Shown: positions 1-9,113, counted from the stretch's first letter. The stretch: DNA of 64,000 nucleotides from CAMASH01 sp041746635 (GCA_041746635.1 JBGTGQ010000080.1:13845-77844), one strand, 5' to 3'. The notes: generated by a model from the letters alone, not told the origin. Numbers and translations: made by a program.

Positions 1-440
1 AGACGTCCGGCGCCGGGGGTAAAGCTGCTGAGTTCGATGCCGGTGAGCGAGGCCTTGCGGATATTCAGCGCGTCGGAGTCCGGCACACCGAGCATGGTGG
101 CGATGGTGGCGCTGAAGTCGGGTTCGTGCCCGACCAGCATCACGGAGTGGCTGCCGGCGTGGGCGCTTAGTTCCGCGAGGCAGGTCTCGGAGGTCATGCC
201 GCAGGCCAGCCAGGGGCCAATGACGACGCTGGCCTGGCCGAGTTTTTTCTCCACGGCTTCGGCGGTTTGGCGGGCGCGGACGACCGGGCTGCTCACGATG
301 GCCTCGGGCAGCAGGCCGTTGCGCACGAGAAATTTTCCCACCTTGCTCGCTTGTTCGAGGCCCTTGGGAGTGAGTTTGCGTTCAAAGTCGCTCCCGGCGT
401 CGGGATCGGCTTCGGCGTGGCGGAGAAGATAAACGATCAT
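1..440 (-). CDS. sixA: Phosphohistidine phosphatase SixA-like, partial at the window edge
   Basis: The reverse strand from the ATG at 440 reads MIVYLLRHAEADPDAG and stays open to base 1, so the C-terminus lies outside the window. The catalytic RH motif is at residues 7-8 and a second conserved histidine is in LVGHEPDF, as in histidine-acid phosphatases of the SixA group. The family removes phosphate from phosphohistidine in HPt-type proteins; the substrate here cannot be told. It is divergent from acnA across about 200 bases. Confidence 0.85.
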   Translation of the reverse strand, partial: MIVYLLRHAEADPDAGSDFERKLTPKGLEQASKVGKFLVRNGLLPEAIVSSPVVRARQTAEAVEKKLGQASVVIGPWLACGMTSETCLAELSAHAGSHSVMLVGHEPDFSATIATMLGVPDSDALNIRKASLTGIELSSFTPGAGR

Positions 441-636
441 GGCGGAGAAGTGTTGCGGGCAATTTGCGGTCCGGGACGCGGGAGGTCAATCCATTCGCCA
501 CGGAAAACACGCTCCGGCTGGCCCGTGGGCTGTCGGGTTTTCGCCATCCCGAGCCAAGCCTCCCTTCACCTCAGCACCCTCGCGGCCAATAAATTGCTCG
601 CGCGGCTGGCGGATTTGTCGTCAATAAATAGCCGCC

Positions 637-3510
637 ATGATCGACACACAGCGCACCTTCACGGCCGGCAACGGCCTGCCCGGCAAATTTTACTCTTTGC
701 CCGTCCTCGAAGAAAATGGCATCGGCAAAATCTCCCGCCTGCCGGTCAGCATCCGCATCGTGCTCGAATCGGTGCTGCGCAACTGCGACGGCAAAAAAGT
801 CGCCTGGAAGGATGTCGAGATCCTGGCCAACTGGAACGCCAAGTCTCCGGCGCAGGAGGAAATCCCGTTCGTGGTGGCGCGGATTGTTTTGCAGGATTTC
901 ACCGGGGTGCCGTTGCTGGTGGATCTCGCGGCCATGCGCAGCGCGGTTTCGATCTTGGGCAAGAACCCGAAAATCATCGAACCGCTCGTGCCGGTGGATC
1001 TGGTGGTGGATCACTCGGTGCAGGTCGATTTCTTCGGTTCCGCCGACTCTCTGAGATTAAATATGGAGATGGAATTTTCCCGCAATCGCGAGCGGTATCA
1101 GTTTCTTAAATGGGGCCAGCAAGCCTTTGAGACCTTCGGCGTGGTGCCTCCGGGCATCGGCATCGTCCATCAGGTGAATCTCGAATATCTGGCCAAGGGC
1201 GTGCTGGAAAAGGCGGGCGTCTATTATCCCGACACCCTCGTCGGCACCGATTCCCACACCACCATGATCAATGGCCTCGGCGTGGTCGGCTGGGGCGTGG
1301 GCGGCATCGAGGCGGAAGCCGGCATGCTCGGCCAGCCCGTGTATTTCCTCACCCCCGAAGTCGTCGGCGTAAACCTCACCGGCACACTGAAGGAAGGCGT
1401 CACCGCCACCGACCTCGTCCTGCGCGTGACCGAGGTGTTGCGCAAACACAAGGTCGTGGGAAAATTCGTCGAGTTCTTCGGCGAAGGTGCCGCCGCCCTC
1501 GGCGTGACCGACCGCGCCACCATCGCCAACATGGCCCCCGAATACGGCGCGACCATGGGCTTTTTCGGCGTGGACGAGGAAACCCTGGCGTATCTCAGAG
1601 GCACCGGCCGCAGTGACGAACTTTGCCGCACCTTCGAGAGCTATTACAAAGCCCAGGGCCTCTGGGGCATCCCGCGTAAAGGCGAGGTGGACTACAGCGT
1701 CGAACTCGAACTCGATCTTGGCACCATCGTGCCCGGCGTGGCCGGACCGAAACGACCCCAGGACCGCATCAATCTCGACGCCCTCAAGCACACCTTCGAA
1801 AGCCTTCTCGAAAAGCCCGTCGCGGAAGGTGGATTTGGCAAAGCCGCCAAAGATCTCGCGCTGAAAATCCCTGTGCATATCAACGGCACCGCCCACGCCG
1901 GCAGCCCGCCCATGCCTTCCACCGACACGAACGCCAATCATCCCAAGGAAGGCATTCCCAAAAACGAATCCGAACTCATCACCAACCGCCCCACTCCAGC
2001 CAAGGTCTCGGATTTTCCCTCGCCCTACAAAACAGCAGACACCGAAATCGGCAACGGCAGCGTCCTCATCGCCGCCATCACGAGTTGCACGAACACGAGC
2101 AATCCCAGCGTGATGCTGGGCGCGGCCCTGCTCGCGAAAAAAGCGGTGGAGCGCGGACTCAAGGTCAACCCCGCCGTAAAAACCTCCCTCGGGCCGGGGT
2201 CGCGCGTGGTCACCGATTACCTGGAAAAAACCGGACTCCAACCCTACTTCGACCAACTCGGATTCCAGACGGTCGGTTACGGTTGCACCACCTGCATCGG
2301 CAACTCCGGCCCTCTCCATCCGGCGCTGGAGGAAGCCATCGCGAAAAACGACCTCGTCGCCGCCAGCGTCCTTTCCGGCAACCGGAACTTCGAGGCGCGC
2401 GTGCATCAAAACATCCGCGCAAATTTCCTCATGTCCCCGCCGCTCGTGGTGGCCTTCGCCCTCGCCGGCACGGTGGACATCGATCTGAGCAAAGACCCCA
2501 TCGGCCGGGGCTCGGACGGGACCGATGTTTACCTCAAGGAAATCTGGCCTTCGCTCGACGAGATCCGCGCGGCCATGTCCTCCGCCCTCAAGCCGGAAGT
2601 TTACCGCAAACTTTACACCGATTTTGCCGAGCAGAATCCGAAATGGAACGAGATCCCCTCCTCCACCGGCGAGGTCTATGAGTGGGACGCCAACAGCACC
2701 TACATTCAGGAGCCGCCATTTTTCACCGGCTTCGGCATGGAGGCCGGCACCATCGCGGACATCAAGGGCGCGCGCCCCATGGGCATCTTCGGCGACAGCG
2801 TCACCACCGATCACATCTCACCCGCCGGAGCGATCAAAGCGAAATCGCCCGCCGGAAAATTCCTCCAGGAAAACGGCGTCGAGGCCGTGGATTTCAACAG
2901 CTACGGGTCGCGCCGCGGCAACGACCGCATCATGACCCGCGGGACGTTTGCCAACGTCCGCATCAAGAACCTCATGGTTCCCGGCATTGAGGGCGGTTAC
3001 ACGCTCTACTTCGGCGAAAGGGACGTTCCCGCGCCCGACAAGGAAATCAGCACCACCAGCGGCGGCAAACCCACTTACATCTACGACGCCTGCATGGCCT
3101 ACAAGGAGGACAATGTCCCTCTCATCATCCTGGCCGGACAGGAATACGGCACCGGCTCCAGCCGCGACTGGGCCGCGAAAGGCACCTGCCTGCTCGGAGT
3201 GAAAGCCGTGGTGGCGCAAAGCTTCGAGCGCATCCACCGCAGCAACCTCTGCGGCATGGGCGTGCTCCCGTTGCAATTTCCCGACGGCGTCACCGCCCAA
3301 ACGCTCGGCCTCGATGGCACCGAAATTTACGATGTCCTCGGCCTTTCCGACGCCATCGTTCCGCGCCAGGATGTAACCCTGCGCATCACTCGTAGAGGTG
3401 GCTCGGTGGTGGACCAACCGGTCAAACTTCGCATCGATACCCCCATCGAGGTGGACTACTACCGCCATGGCGGCATTTTGCCCTTCGTGCTGCGGCAGCT
3501 CGTAAGCTAA
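637..3510 (+). CDS. acnA: Aconitate hydratase A (monofunctional-type AcnA)
   Basis: A 957-residue aconitase interconverting citrate and isocitrate in the TCA cycle, cytoplasmic. The iron-sulfur cluster cysteines are visible in TSCTNTSNP (near residue 483) and YGCTTCIGNSG (near 549 and 552). The swivel domain follows, with the GDSVTTDHISPAG and QEYGTGSSRDWAAKG motifs. It is somewhat longer than Escherichia coli AcnA (about 890 residues), with an extra loop around residues 425-450. The start reads MIDTQRTF. The gene stands alone, with no neighbouring TCA genes. Confidence 0.97.
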   Translation: MIDTQRTFTAGNGLPGKFYSLPVLEENGIGKISRLPVSIRIVLESVLRNCDGKKVAWKDVEILANWNAKSPAQEEIPFVVARIVLQDFTGVPLLVDLAAMRSAVSILGKNPKIIEPLVPVDLVVDHSVQVDFFGSADSLRLNMEMEFSRNRERYQFLKWGQQAFETFGVVPPGIGIVHQVNLEYLAKGVLEKAGVYYPDTLVGTDSHTTMINGLGVVGWGVGGIEAEAGMLGQPVYFLTPEVVGVNLTGTLKEGVTATDLVLRVTEVLRKHKVVGKFVEFFGEGAAALGVTDRATIANMAPEYGATMGFFGVDEETLAYLRGTGRSDELCRTFESYYKAQGLWGIPRKGEVDYSVELELDLGTIVPGVAGPKRPQDRINLDALKHTFESLLEKPVAEGGFGKAAKDLALKIPVHINGTAHAGSPPMPSTDTNANHPKEGIPKNESELITNRPTPAKVSDFPSPYKTADTEIGNGSVLIAAITSCTNTSNPSVMLGAALLAKKAVERGLKVNPAVKTSLGPGSRVVTDYLEKTGLQPYFDQLGFQTVGYGCTTCIGNSGPLHPALEEAIAKNDLVAASVLSGNRNFEARVHQNIRANFLMSPPLVVAFALAGTVDIDLSKDPIGRGSDGTDVYLKEIWPSLDEIRAAMSSALKPEVYRKLYTDFAEQNPKWNEIPSSTGEVYEWDANSTYIQEPPFFTGFGMEAGTIADIKGARPMGIFGDSVTTDHISPAGAIKAKSPAGKFLQENGVEAVDFNSYGSRRGNDRIMTRGTFANVRIKNLMVPGIEGGYTLYFGERDVPAPDKEISTTSGGKPTYIYDACMAYKEDNVPLIILAGQEYGTGSSRDWAAKGTCLLGVKAVVAQSFERIHRSNLCGMGVLPLQFPDGVTAQTLGLDGTEIYDVLGLSDAIVPRQDVTLRITRRGGSVVDQPVKLRIDTPIEVDYYRHGGILPFVLRQLVS

Positions 3511-3538
3511 ACCCACAACCCTGCGTCGTCCTCTTCAA

Positions 3539-3718
3539 TTATCCTCGGGGAGGAGACCGCCGGAGTTTGCGACCAAGGTTAAGGAGCAAACCGCGCAGAT
3601 GCCGGGTGATCCCAGCCGCTTCCGGTTCCCGGGTCAACGCGGGCGCCGGCTGCGACTGCCCGGCGGTTTTCTCCGCCCATTGCCACAGATCTTCGCCGCT
3701 GCTTTGCCGTTTTTTCAT
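3539..3718 (-). CDS. Small basic hypothetical protein overlapping lexA
   Basis: A 59-codon frame whose ATG overlaps the lexA stop codon in an ATGA arrangement, as expected for translational coupling. The protein starts MKKRQSSGEDLWQWAEK and ends with a basic stretch (LGRKLRRSPPRG). No signal peptide, membrane segment or known domain is visible. The overlap suggests co-expression with lexA and hence possible SOS regulation, which is inference. It could be a chance frame, but the tight coupling argues for a real gene. Confidence 0.5.
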   Translation of the reverse strand: MKKRQSSGEDLWQWAEKTAGQSQPAPALTREPEAAGITRHLRGLLLNLGRKLRRSPPRG

Positions 3719-4335
3719 AGTCGTTTCCGGTTGCTGCTGAACAATCCGCGAAAAACACCCTGAATCACCAGTTCCTCCGCGGGCAGCAAATCGGGGTATT
3801 TGGGGTTCTCCGCCTTAAGAAAGGATTCGCCATTTTGTTTGATGAGGCGCTTGAGGGTGCTTTCGCCGTCAATAAGGGCCGCGACAATGTCGCGATGGCG
3901 GGCTTCGGTGACTTCCAAAATGACGGTGTCTCCATCGTAAATGCCGGCACCGGTCATGGAATCGCCCCGCGTTTTCAAAGCAAAGGTGCGGGCCGTGCGG
4001 GAGAGGCCCAGCGCCGCAGGGTCGAGATGGATGAAAGCTTCCGTGCGCTCCTGTTCTTCGACCGGCAACCCGGCGGGAATAGTTCCCAGGAGCGGAATGG
4101 CGAGGAGACTCGGCCGGTCGTCCATGTCGGGAAGCTGGATATTCCGCGATCGCCCGGCCTGGCGGCGGATGACACCTTTTTGTTCGAGCAGGCGGAGGTG
4201 ACTGACGACGGCATTGGGGGAGGCAAAGTGAAAATGCCGGGCGATTTCCCGCACGCTGGGGGCCGCTCCCCGGTCCAATCCTTCCCGAATGAAATCGAGG
4301 ATCTTCTGTTGCTTGTCGGTGAGCATGCTGTTCAT
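3715..4335 (-). CDS. lexA: LexA repressor, SOS response
   Basis: A transcriptional repressor of DNA-damage genes that self-cleaves when RecA is activated. It has an N-terminal winged helix (MLTDKQQKILDFIREG, then PSVREIARHFHFASPNAV) and a C-terminal S24 peptidase domain. The scissile Ala-Gly is in TIPAGLPVE, the catalytic Ser in RGDSMTGAG and the catalytic Lys in STLKRL. From the ATG at 4335 it has 206 residues; an ATG at 4326 gives 203 and one at 4386 gives 223. None has a good Shine-Dalgarno. A candidate self-operator covers the start. A small gene overlaps its stop. Confidence 0.95.
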   Translation of the reverse strand: MNSMLTDKQQKILDFIREGLDRGAAPSVREIARHFHFASPNAVVSHLRLLEQKGVIRRQAGRSRNIQLPDMDDRPSLLAIPLLGTIPAGLPVEEQERTEAFIHLDPAALGLSRTARTFALKTRGDSMTGAGIYDGDTVILEVTEARHRDIVAALIDGESTLKRLIKQNGESFLKAENPKYPDLLPAEELVIQGVFRGLFSSNRKRL

Positions 4336-4343
4336 ACGTTCAG
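4328..4343. promoter_or_regulatory. Candidate LexA operator over the lexA start
   Basis: The segment has the form CTG-N10-CAG (CTGTTCATACGTTCAG on the plus strand). Read in the lexA direction it contains TGAAC-N4-GAACA, one perfect GAACA half site and one imperfect half. It overlaps the start region of lexA, a common place for autoregulation. This is a pattern match only; the palindrome is imperfect. Confidence 0.35.
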
Positions 4344-4471
4344 TATCGGGTGCAACCCTCCATTGCAACCCCTCATTCTTAGCCATTGAAAAAAAATATT
4401 TTGAAAAAATGAAGATTTCTCCTTGCAGGTTATTTTTGTTGAGTCATCTTAACAGCGTTCTGGGGGGAACA

Positions 4472-4505
4472 GCAGGCCGTCGCAGCTATCGTTGCGGCGG
4501 CCTGC
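4472..4505. terminator. Strong hairpin between lexA and the 4593-6158 operon
   Basis: A 13-base-pair stem with one G-T wobble (GCAGGCCGTCGCA against TGCGGCGGCCTGC) and an 8-base loop. It lies downstream of the minus-strand gene ending at 4593 and upstream of lexA. No clean T-run follows on the minus strand, and only a short ATCTTTT follows on the plus strand, so termination is plausible but not certain. Confidence 0.45.
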
Positions 4506-4592
4506 ATCTTTTCCGGGGTGACTGGTAGAATCTCTTCGGCCTCGCCTTCCCTCTCGCTCTAACCCACGCCTCTTCGCAAAAATCGCCCCCGT

Positions 4593-4982
4593 TCAGTTCC
4601 CGCCATGAGCGCTTTTTGGCGGTGGAGTGTTTGTGCCGGGGACTTGCACGGTAAAAGCCGGAATCTCGCCCTTGCCGTCGAATGAAGGAATCATCTTGGG
4701 CGGGTCGGCCTTCAGCGGAACGGTTGACGGCTTGGTTGTCTGATGGGGGGATCTCGGAAAAAAACTCTTGGCCGCGCCGGGGAATCGCTGGAAAACGACC
4801 CAGCCCGCAGCCGCCATTCCCAAAATCAGCAAAACAATCAGAGCCGTCGGTCGCGCCTTTTTTTTGACAATCCTGGGGGAGGAATCCTTGGCGGGTTCCG
4901 GACTCTTCGCCGGTCGCGGTCCTTTACCGGCCCCGAATTCATCCAAGCGCCGGGCAATCTCGAAGGGGTCTTTGTCCGGCAT
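4593..4982 (-). CDS. Single-pass membrane protein of unknown function
   Basis: A 129-residue protein, not recognised. A charged N-terminus (MPDKDPFEIARRLDEFGAG, then Lys/Pro-rich) leads into one membrane segment at about residues 46-65 (ALIVLLILGMAAAGWVVF) and a Pro-rich C-terminal tail. It is the last gene of a three-gene minus-strand operon and starts 22 bases after the nucleosidase stop. The EIARRLDEF start could be a short cytoplasmic helix. No function can be assigned. Confidence 0.7.
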   Translation of the reverse strand: MPDKDPFEIARRLDEFGAGKGPRPAKSPEPAKDSSPRIVKKKARPTALIVLLILGMAAAGWVVFQRFPGAAKSFFPRSPHQTTKPSTVPLKADPPKMIPSFDGKGEIPAFTVQVPGTNTPPPKSAHGGN

Positions 4983-5004
4983 GCGCGTGGTTTTTTTCCC
5001 GACC

Positions 5005-5658
5005 TCAAACGAATCGAAGCAACTGGGGCAAAAGTTCGTCCAATCCTCTGGCCAGGTTGGTTTGGGCGATTTTGGCGTTCTTGAGCAATTTATTGAAACC
5101 GGAAACGCTGGAGGGATGGGCGACGAGGTGGCGGAAGAGCTGGAGTGGTTCCGGCCGGCCGGTTGCCGGATTTAACAAGGTGTGGGCGGGCACCGGCATG
5201 TCTTCATCCGCCGTGTCGCTGATGCATCGCAAGGCCACCATGGGAAGACCGTGCTCCGCGCACACCCTGGCAATATGGGAGGTTTCCAGATCCCCGGCCA
5301 TGCATCCCGTTTCCCGACCGAGACGATGTTTATCCTCGGCGTGCTCGATAATGGCCGGTGCCGTGTGAATATCACCAACGTGCCAGCCTTCGCCCGGGCT
5401 CAGTTGCGCGAGAATTTCGGGGTCGGTGTAATTTTTTCCGATGACCAGGTCACCCACCGCCAATTGGGACTGGAGCCCTCCGGCGAATCCGGCCGAAAGC
5501 ACCAGGGACGGCCGGTTTTCCGCCAGCTTTCTTTCCAGACTCCCGGCGGCACCCGCGCCCATGGCCCCCAACTGCCAGACGGCCACCCGCAGGCGCGGAT
5601 TGTGCTTGGCGCAAAAAACGGCACTTTCAAATTCCAACGCGAAAACGATGGCAATCAT
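5005..5658 (-). CDS. Nucleoside phosphorylase-family protein (MTA/SAH nucleosidase-like)
   Basis: A 217-residue protein with the purine phosphorylase-I fold signature: N-terminal IVFALEFESAVF, a GFAGGL turn near residue 57, the acidic segment GDLETSHIARVCAEHGLPM and RCISDTADEDMP. Relatives cleave the glycosidic bond of methylthioadenosine, S-adenosylhomocysteine or adenosyl-hopane. Sequence alone does not say which substrate applies, and no hopanoid genes are nearby. Its ATG overlaps the stop of the upstream membrane protein (ATGA). Confidence 0.8.
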   Translation of the reverse strand: MIAIVFALEFESAVFCAKHNPRLRVAVWQLGAMGAGAAGSLERKLAENRPSLVLSAGFAGGLQSQLAVGDLVIGKNYTDPEILAQLSPGEGWHVGDIHTAPAIIEHAEDKHRLGRETGCMAGDLETSHIARVCAEHGLPMVALRCISDTADEDMPVPAHTLLNPATGRPEPLQLFRHLVAHPSSVSGFNKLLKNAKIAQTNLARGLDELLPQLLRFV

Positions 5659-6158
5659 GGGGCAATGTTCTTCTTTATCACGACCTCGACCAGGACGCGA
5701 GCCGGATCGGTGTTATCGGCCACGGGCGGCGGCGATTTTTTTTCCAGGCAGGCTTGGACAAAATTGGCGGACTGATTTTCCGCCAGGGAAACGCGCAGGC
5801 GGATCTGCCCACCCTCCCTCGCCGCCGGCAGGGCCACGGCATCGAAGTTTTTTGCGAGAGCCTCCACCCGGGCCAGTTCTCGCTCCGGGTCGTTCGTCTC
5901 CAGATTGACCACGGAACCGCTCGCTTCGTCCAGTGAGGGCGGCGCCAGGCTTTTGTCGGCGATATCCTCCAGGGCCTTTTGCAGGGGCGCGGACGTTTCC
6001 GCTGCCGCGGCGGATGGCGGAGCCGGCTTCGGTCCGAAGGTGGTTCGCAGGGACAAAATTACAAAAGCCATGGGCGGAGCCAGGGCCAAAAGGGCCACGA
6101 CCGCGATGATGAACACCTGGCGGTTAAGGCGGAATTGTTTGGGTTCTTCAGTTTGCAC
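5655..6158 (-). CDS. Membrane-anchored hypothetical protein
   Basis: A 167-residue protein, not recognised. One membrane segment at about residues 14-36 (IIAVVALLALAPPMAFVILSL) follows a short cytoplasmic N-terminus. An Ala/Pro-rich linker and a compact domain rich in VEV and LRVSL strands come after, probably outside the membrane. It is the first gene of the operon with the nucleosidase and the 129-residue membrane protein, and is divergent from lepA with only 46 bases between the starts. Confidence 0.7.
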   Translation of the reverse strand: MQTEEPKQFRLNRQVFIIAVVALLALAPPMAFVILSLRTTFGPKPAPPSAAAAETSAPLQKALEDIADKSLAPPSLDEASGSVVNLETNDPERELARVEALAKNFDAVALPAAREGGQIRLRVSLAENQSANFVQACLEKKSPPPVADNTDPARVLVEVVIKKNIAP

Positions 6159-6204
6159 AGTTGACCGGGCGGTTGCGCTCTAGGATATTCGCCACCCTTT
6201 CCTG

Positions 6205-8010
6205 ATGTCCATCGCTCGCACACGCAATTTTTGCATCATCGCCCATATTGACCACGGCAAGACAACCTTGTCCGACCGGCTTCTGGAATTCACCGGCACC
6301 ATCCAAAAGCGCGAGGCGCAGGAACAGCTGCTCGACGCCATGGACCTGGAGCGCGAACGTGGCATCACCATCAAGGCGCATCCCATCGCCATGAAATACA
6401 AGGCCGTCGATGGGGAAACCTACCGGCTCAACCTCTCCGACACGCCAGGGCATGTGGATTTTTCCTACGAGGTTTCCCGTTCGCTGGCAGCCTGCGAAGG
6501 AGCGCTCCTCATCATTGATGCGGCCCAGGGCGTCGAAGCCCAAACGGTGGCTAACGTGCATCTCGCGGAAAAACAGGGGCTGAAATTAATCCCGGTCATC
6601 AACAAAATCGATCTTCCCAACGCCGATATCGACACGGCCTTGAAGCAACTTGAGGACATTCTCGCCATCCCGGCCGAGGAAGCCATCCTGGCCAGCGCCA
6701 AGGCGGGCATCGGCATCGAGGAAATTCTGGAGGCGGTGGTCGCCCGCATCCCCTCGCCTTCCGGTAAGGCCGATTCCCGACTGCGCGCCCTCACTTTTGA
6801 CTCCTCCTTCGACACCTACCGCGGCGTGGTGATTTACACCCGTGTCGTGGATGGAACCATCAAGGCGGGTGATCCGGTGAAGCTCATGTTCACCAACCGG
6901 GCCTACGAGGTCAAAGAGGTTGGGATTTTCCGCCCCCAGTTGCCGAAGTTCCTCGTTCAGGACAAACTCCAGGCCGGCGACATCGGCTACGTCATTGCCA
7001 ACATCAAATCCAGCGTCGAGGTCAAGGTCGGCGACACCCTCACCAATTCCCGCCTTCCGGCCGAATCTCCTCTGCCGGGCTTTCAGGAAGTGCAGCCCAT
7101 GGTCTTCAGCGGCATCTATCCGATCAACACGGCGGACTTCGAAGGCCTCAAGGCCGCCATGGGCAAACTCCAGCTCAATGACGCCGCCTTTCATTTCATG
7201 CCCGAATCCAGCGTGGCCCTCGGCTTTGGCTTCCGCTGCGGATTCCTTGGCTTACTCCACATGGAAATCATTCTCGAACGCCTGCGCCGGGAGTTCGACA
7301 TGGACATCATTGCCACCTACCCGTCCGTCATTTATGAGGTCCTCAAAACCAACGGCGACCTGCTCAAGGTGGACAATCCCGAACAGCTTCCCGACATGAG
7401 TGTGGTGGATGAGATCCGCGAACCGATCGTGAAGTGCTTCATCATGATCCCGAATGAATACATCTCGCCCATGATGCAGCTCATCATGGAAAAGCGCGGT
7501 GAGGTCAAACACACCGAGTCCCTCGATACCAAACGGGTCATGCTAACCACCGAGCTCCCCCTGAACGAAATTCTCGTCGATTTCGTCGATAAGATGAAAT
7601 CCATCACCCGCGGTTACGGCTCCATGGACTACGAGCAGGCCGGCTATCGGGCCGGACAATTGGTCAAACTCGACATGCTCGTTAATGGCGAGAGGGTCGA
7701 TGCCTTCTCCTCCATCGTGCACCGCGAAAAGGCCGAAGCGCGGGGGCGTGCCCTCGCCACCAAGCTCAAGGAAGTCATTCCCACCCAGCTTTACCAAGTG
7801 GCCATCCAAGCCGCCATCGGCGGGAAAATCGTCGCGCGAGAGAGTGTAAGCGCTCTCCGTAAAAACGTGATAGCGAAGTGTTACGGTGGCGATATCTCCA
7901 GAAAAAGAAAGTTATTAGAAAAGCAAAAAGAAGGCAAAAAGCGCATGAAAGCCATCGGCCAGGTAAACATCCCGCAAGAGGCATTCATTGAAGTTTTGAA
8001 AACCAATTAA
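6205..8010 (+). CDS. lepA: Elongation factor 4 (LepA)
   Basis: A 601-residue translational GTPase that acts on stalled or mistranslocated ribosomes. G1 is AHIDHGKTT, G3 is DTPGHVDF and G4 is NKIDLP. Domain order follows the family, and the LepA-specific C-terminal domain ends in SRKRKLLEKQKEGKKRMK. The length matches the family (about 600). lepB follows after 2 bases, so the two are surely co-transcribed, an arrangement known in many bacteria. Confidence 0.98.
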   Translation: MSIARTRNFCIIAHIDHGKTTLSDRLLEFTGTIQKREAQEQLLDAMDLERERGITIKAHPIAMKYKAVDGETYRLNLSDTPGHVDFSYEVSRSLAACEGALLIIDAAQGVEAQTVANVHLAEKQGLKLIPVINKIDLPNADIDTALKQLEDILAIPAEEAILASAKAGIGIEEILEAVVARIPSPSGKADSRLRALTFDSSFDTYRGVVIYTRVVDGTIKAGDPVKLMFTNRAYEVKEVGIFRPQLPKFLVQDKLQAGDIGYVIANIKSSVEVKVGDTLTNSRLPAESPLPGFQEVQPMVFSGIYPINTADFEGLKAAMGKLQLNDAAFHFMPESSVALGFGFRCGFLGLLHMEIILERLRREFDMDIIATYPSVIYEVLKTNGDLLKVDNPEQLPDMSVVDEIREPIVKCFIMIPNEYISPMMQLIMEKRGEVKHTESLDTKRVMLTTELPLNEILVDFVDKMKSITRGYGSMDYEQAGYRAGQLVKLDMLVNGERVDAFSSIVHREKAEARGRALATKLKEVIPTQLYQVAIQAAIGGKIVARESVSALRKNVIAKCYGGDISRKRKLLEKQKEGKKRMKAIGQVNIPQEAFIEVLKTN

Positions 8011-8012
8011 CC

Positions 8013-9113
8013 ATGCTTTTCACCCCGCGCTACATCAAGGAGGGCAAGCACTACCGCCATGCCCTCCAGCGGCTCATTCATTATAAAGAGGACATCCTGC
8101 CCGCCCAAGATCTCGCAACCTTGCGTGGTCTTCTGGGCAACTTGCAGGTTGCCTTAAAAAGCCGCAGCCGGGAGAAGCTCCAGACCGTTCGCGATCAAAT
8201 CGACAAGCAAGTTGGCCGCATCGCCCCTCCCCCGCCGGATGCCGCATGGCGGGAAAACGTGGAAGTTTTTCTCGTGGCCATCGTGATTGCGGCCGGGGTT
8301 CGCGCGTATTTTCTCCAGCCCTTCAAAATTCCCACCGGTTCCATGCAGCCGACGCTCTTTGGCATTGTGGGCCAGCCGACCGACACGCCCCCTCCCAATA
8401 TCCTCTCCCGCGCCATCCAGATGGTCTGGCTGGGGCGGCATTACGTGGACCTGAAGGCGAAAGACGACGAGGTCGTGCGGGAGGTCCAGGAATCCACCTA
8501 CCTCAATTTTTTCACCTTCACCCGGATCAACACCGACAAAAACAGCTATCGGCTCTTCGCCCCGATGGTCACCTTGGGAACATACTTCAGCGTTGGCAAA
8601 GGACGCAGTTACACCAAAGGAGAACCCATCGCGCGGGGCTACATTGACACCGGCGACCAAGTCTTCGTGGACAAAATGTCCTACAATTTTCTGAACCCAC
8701 GGCTCGGCGATGTCTTTGTCTTCAAGACAACCGGCATCCTCGGCATCCGCATGCCGCCGGGAATCGAATCCCAGCACTATATCAAACGGCTGACCGGCCT
8801 GCCCGGAGACACCCTGCGCATCGATGCCCCGGACCTTTTCATTGACGGCAAAAAGCCGGAACAGCCGACCCTCCTGCGGGTCATGAGCTGTGAAAATGGC
8901 TATCGCGGCTACGCGAATCCCGTGGGAGCCCTTTATCTTTCATCGCCGGAAGAGACCTTCACGCTTCCCCCCCAAACCTACTTTGCCCTGGGCGACAACA
9001 GCTACCAATCGAGCGACAGCCGCTACTGGGGCATCGTGCCGGAACAAAACGTCGCGGGCGAAGGGCTTTTTGTTTACTGGCCCTTCAGTAAACGCTGGGG
9101 ATTGATCCGATAA
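8013..9113 (+). CDS. lepB: Signal peptidase I with an N-terminal extension
   Basis: A 366-residue membrane peptidase that removes signal peptides from exported proteins. The catalytic Ser is in PTGSMQPT (residue 111 by count), just after the membrane segment VFLVAIVIAAGVRAYF. The catalytic Lys is in HYIKRLTGLPGD, and the family box GDNSYQSSDSRYWG is near the C-terminus. About 85 charged, helical residues precede the membrane segment, longer than usual. The gene starts 2 bases after lepA. Confidence 0.96.
   Translation: MLFTPRYIKEGKHYRHALQRLIHYKEDILPAQDLATLRGLLGNLQVALKSRSREKLQTVRDQIDKQVGRIAPPPPDAAWRENVEVFLVAIVIAAGVRAYFLQPFKIPTGSMQPTLFGIVGQPTDTPPPNILSRAIQMVWLGRHYVDLKAKDDEVVREVQESTYLNFFTFTRINTDKNSYRLFAPMVTLGTYFSVGKGRSYTKGEPIARGYIDTGDQVFVDKMSYNFLNPRLGDVFVFKTTGILGIRMPPGIESQHYIKRLTGLPGDTLRIDAPDLFIDGKKPEQPTLLRVMSCENGYRGYANPVGALYLSSPEETFTLPPQTYFALGDNSYQSSDSRYWGIVPEQNVAGEGLFVYWPFSKRWGLIR

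Noticed and set aside
1057..2814. A 585-codon open frame antisense to acnA
   Set aside because: It mirrors the codon structure of acnA; composition is Gly/Ala/His/Glu-rich with no domain. Similar antisense frames occur over tolC (17400-18866), rnr, ppdK and the sensor kinase, all typical of GC-rich coding DNA.
4438..4472. TGTTC-N6-GAAC-like pattern upstream of lexA (GTTCTGGGGGGAAC)
   Set aside because: Spacing differs from known LexA sites, and it is about 120 bases upstream of the start next to a terminator-like hairpin; the pattern is likely chance.
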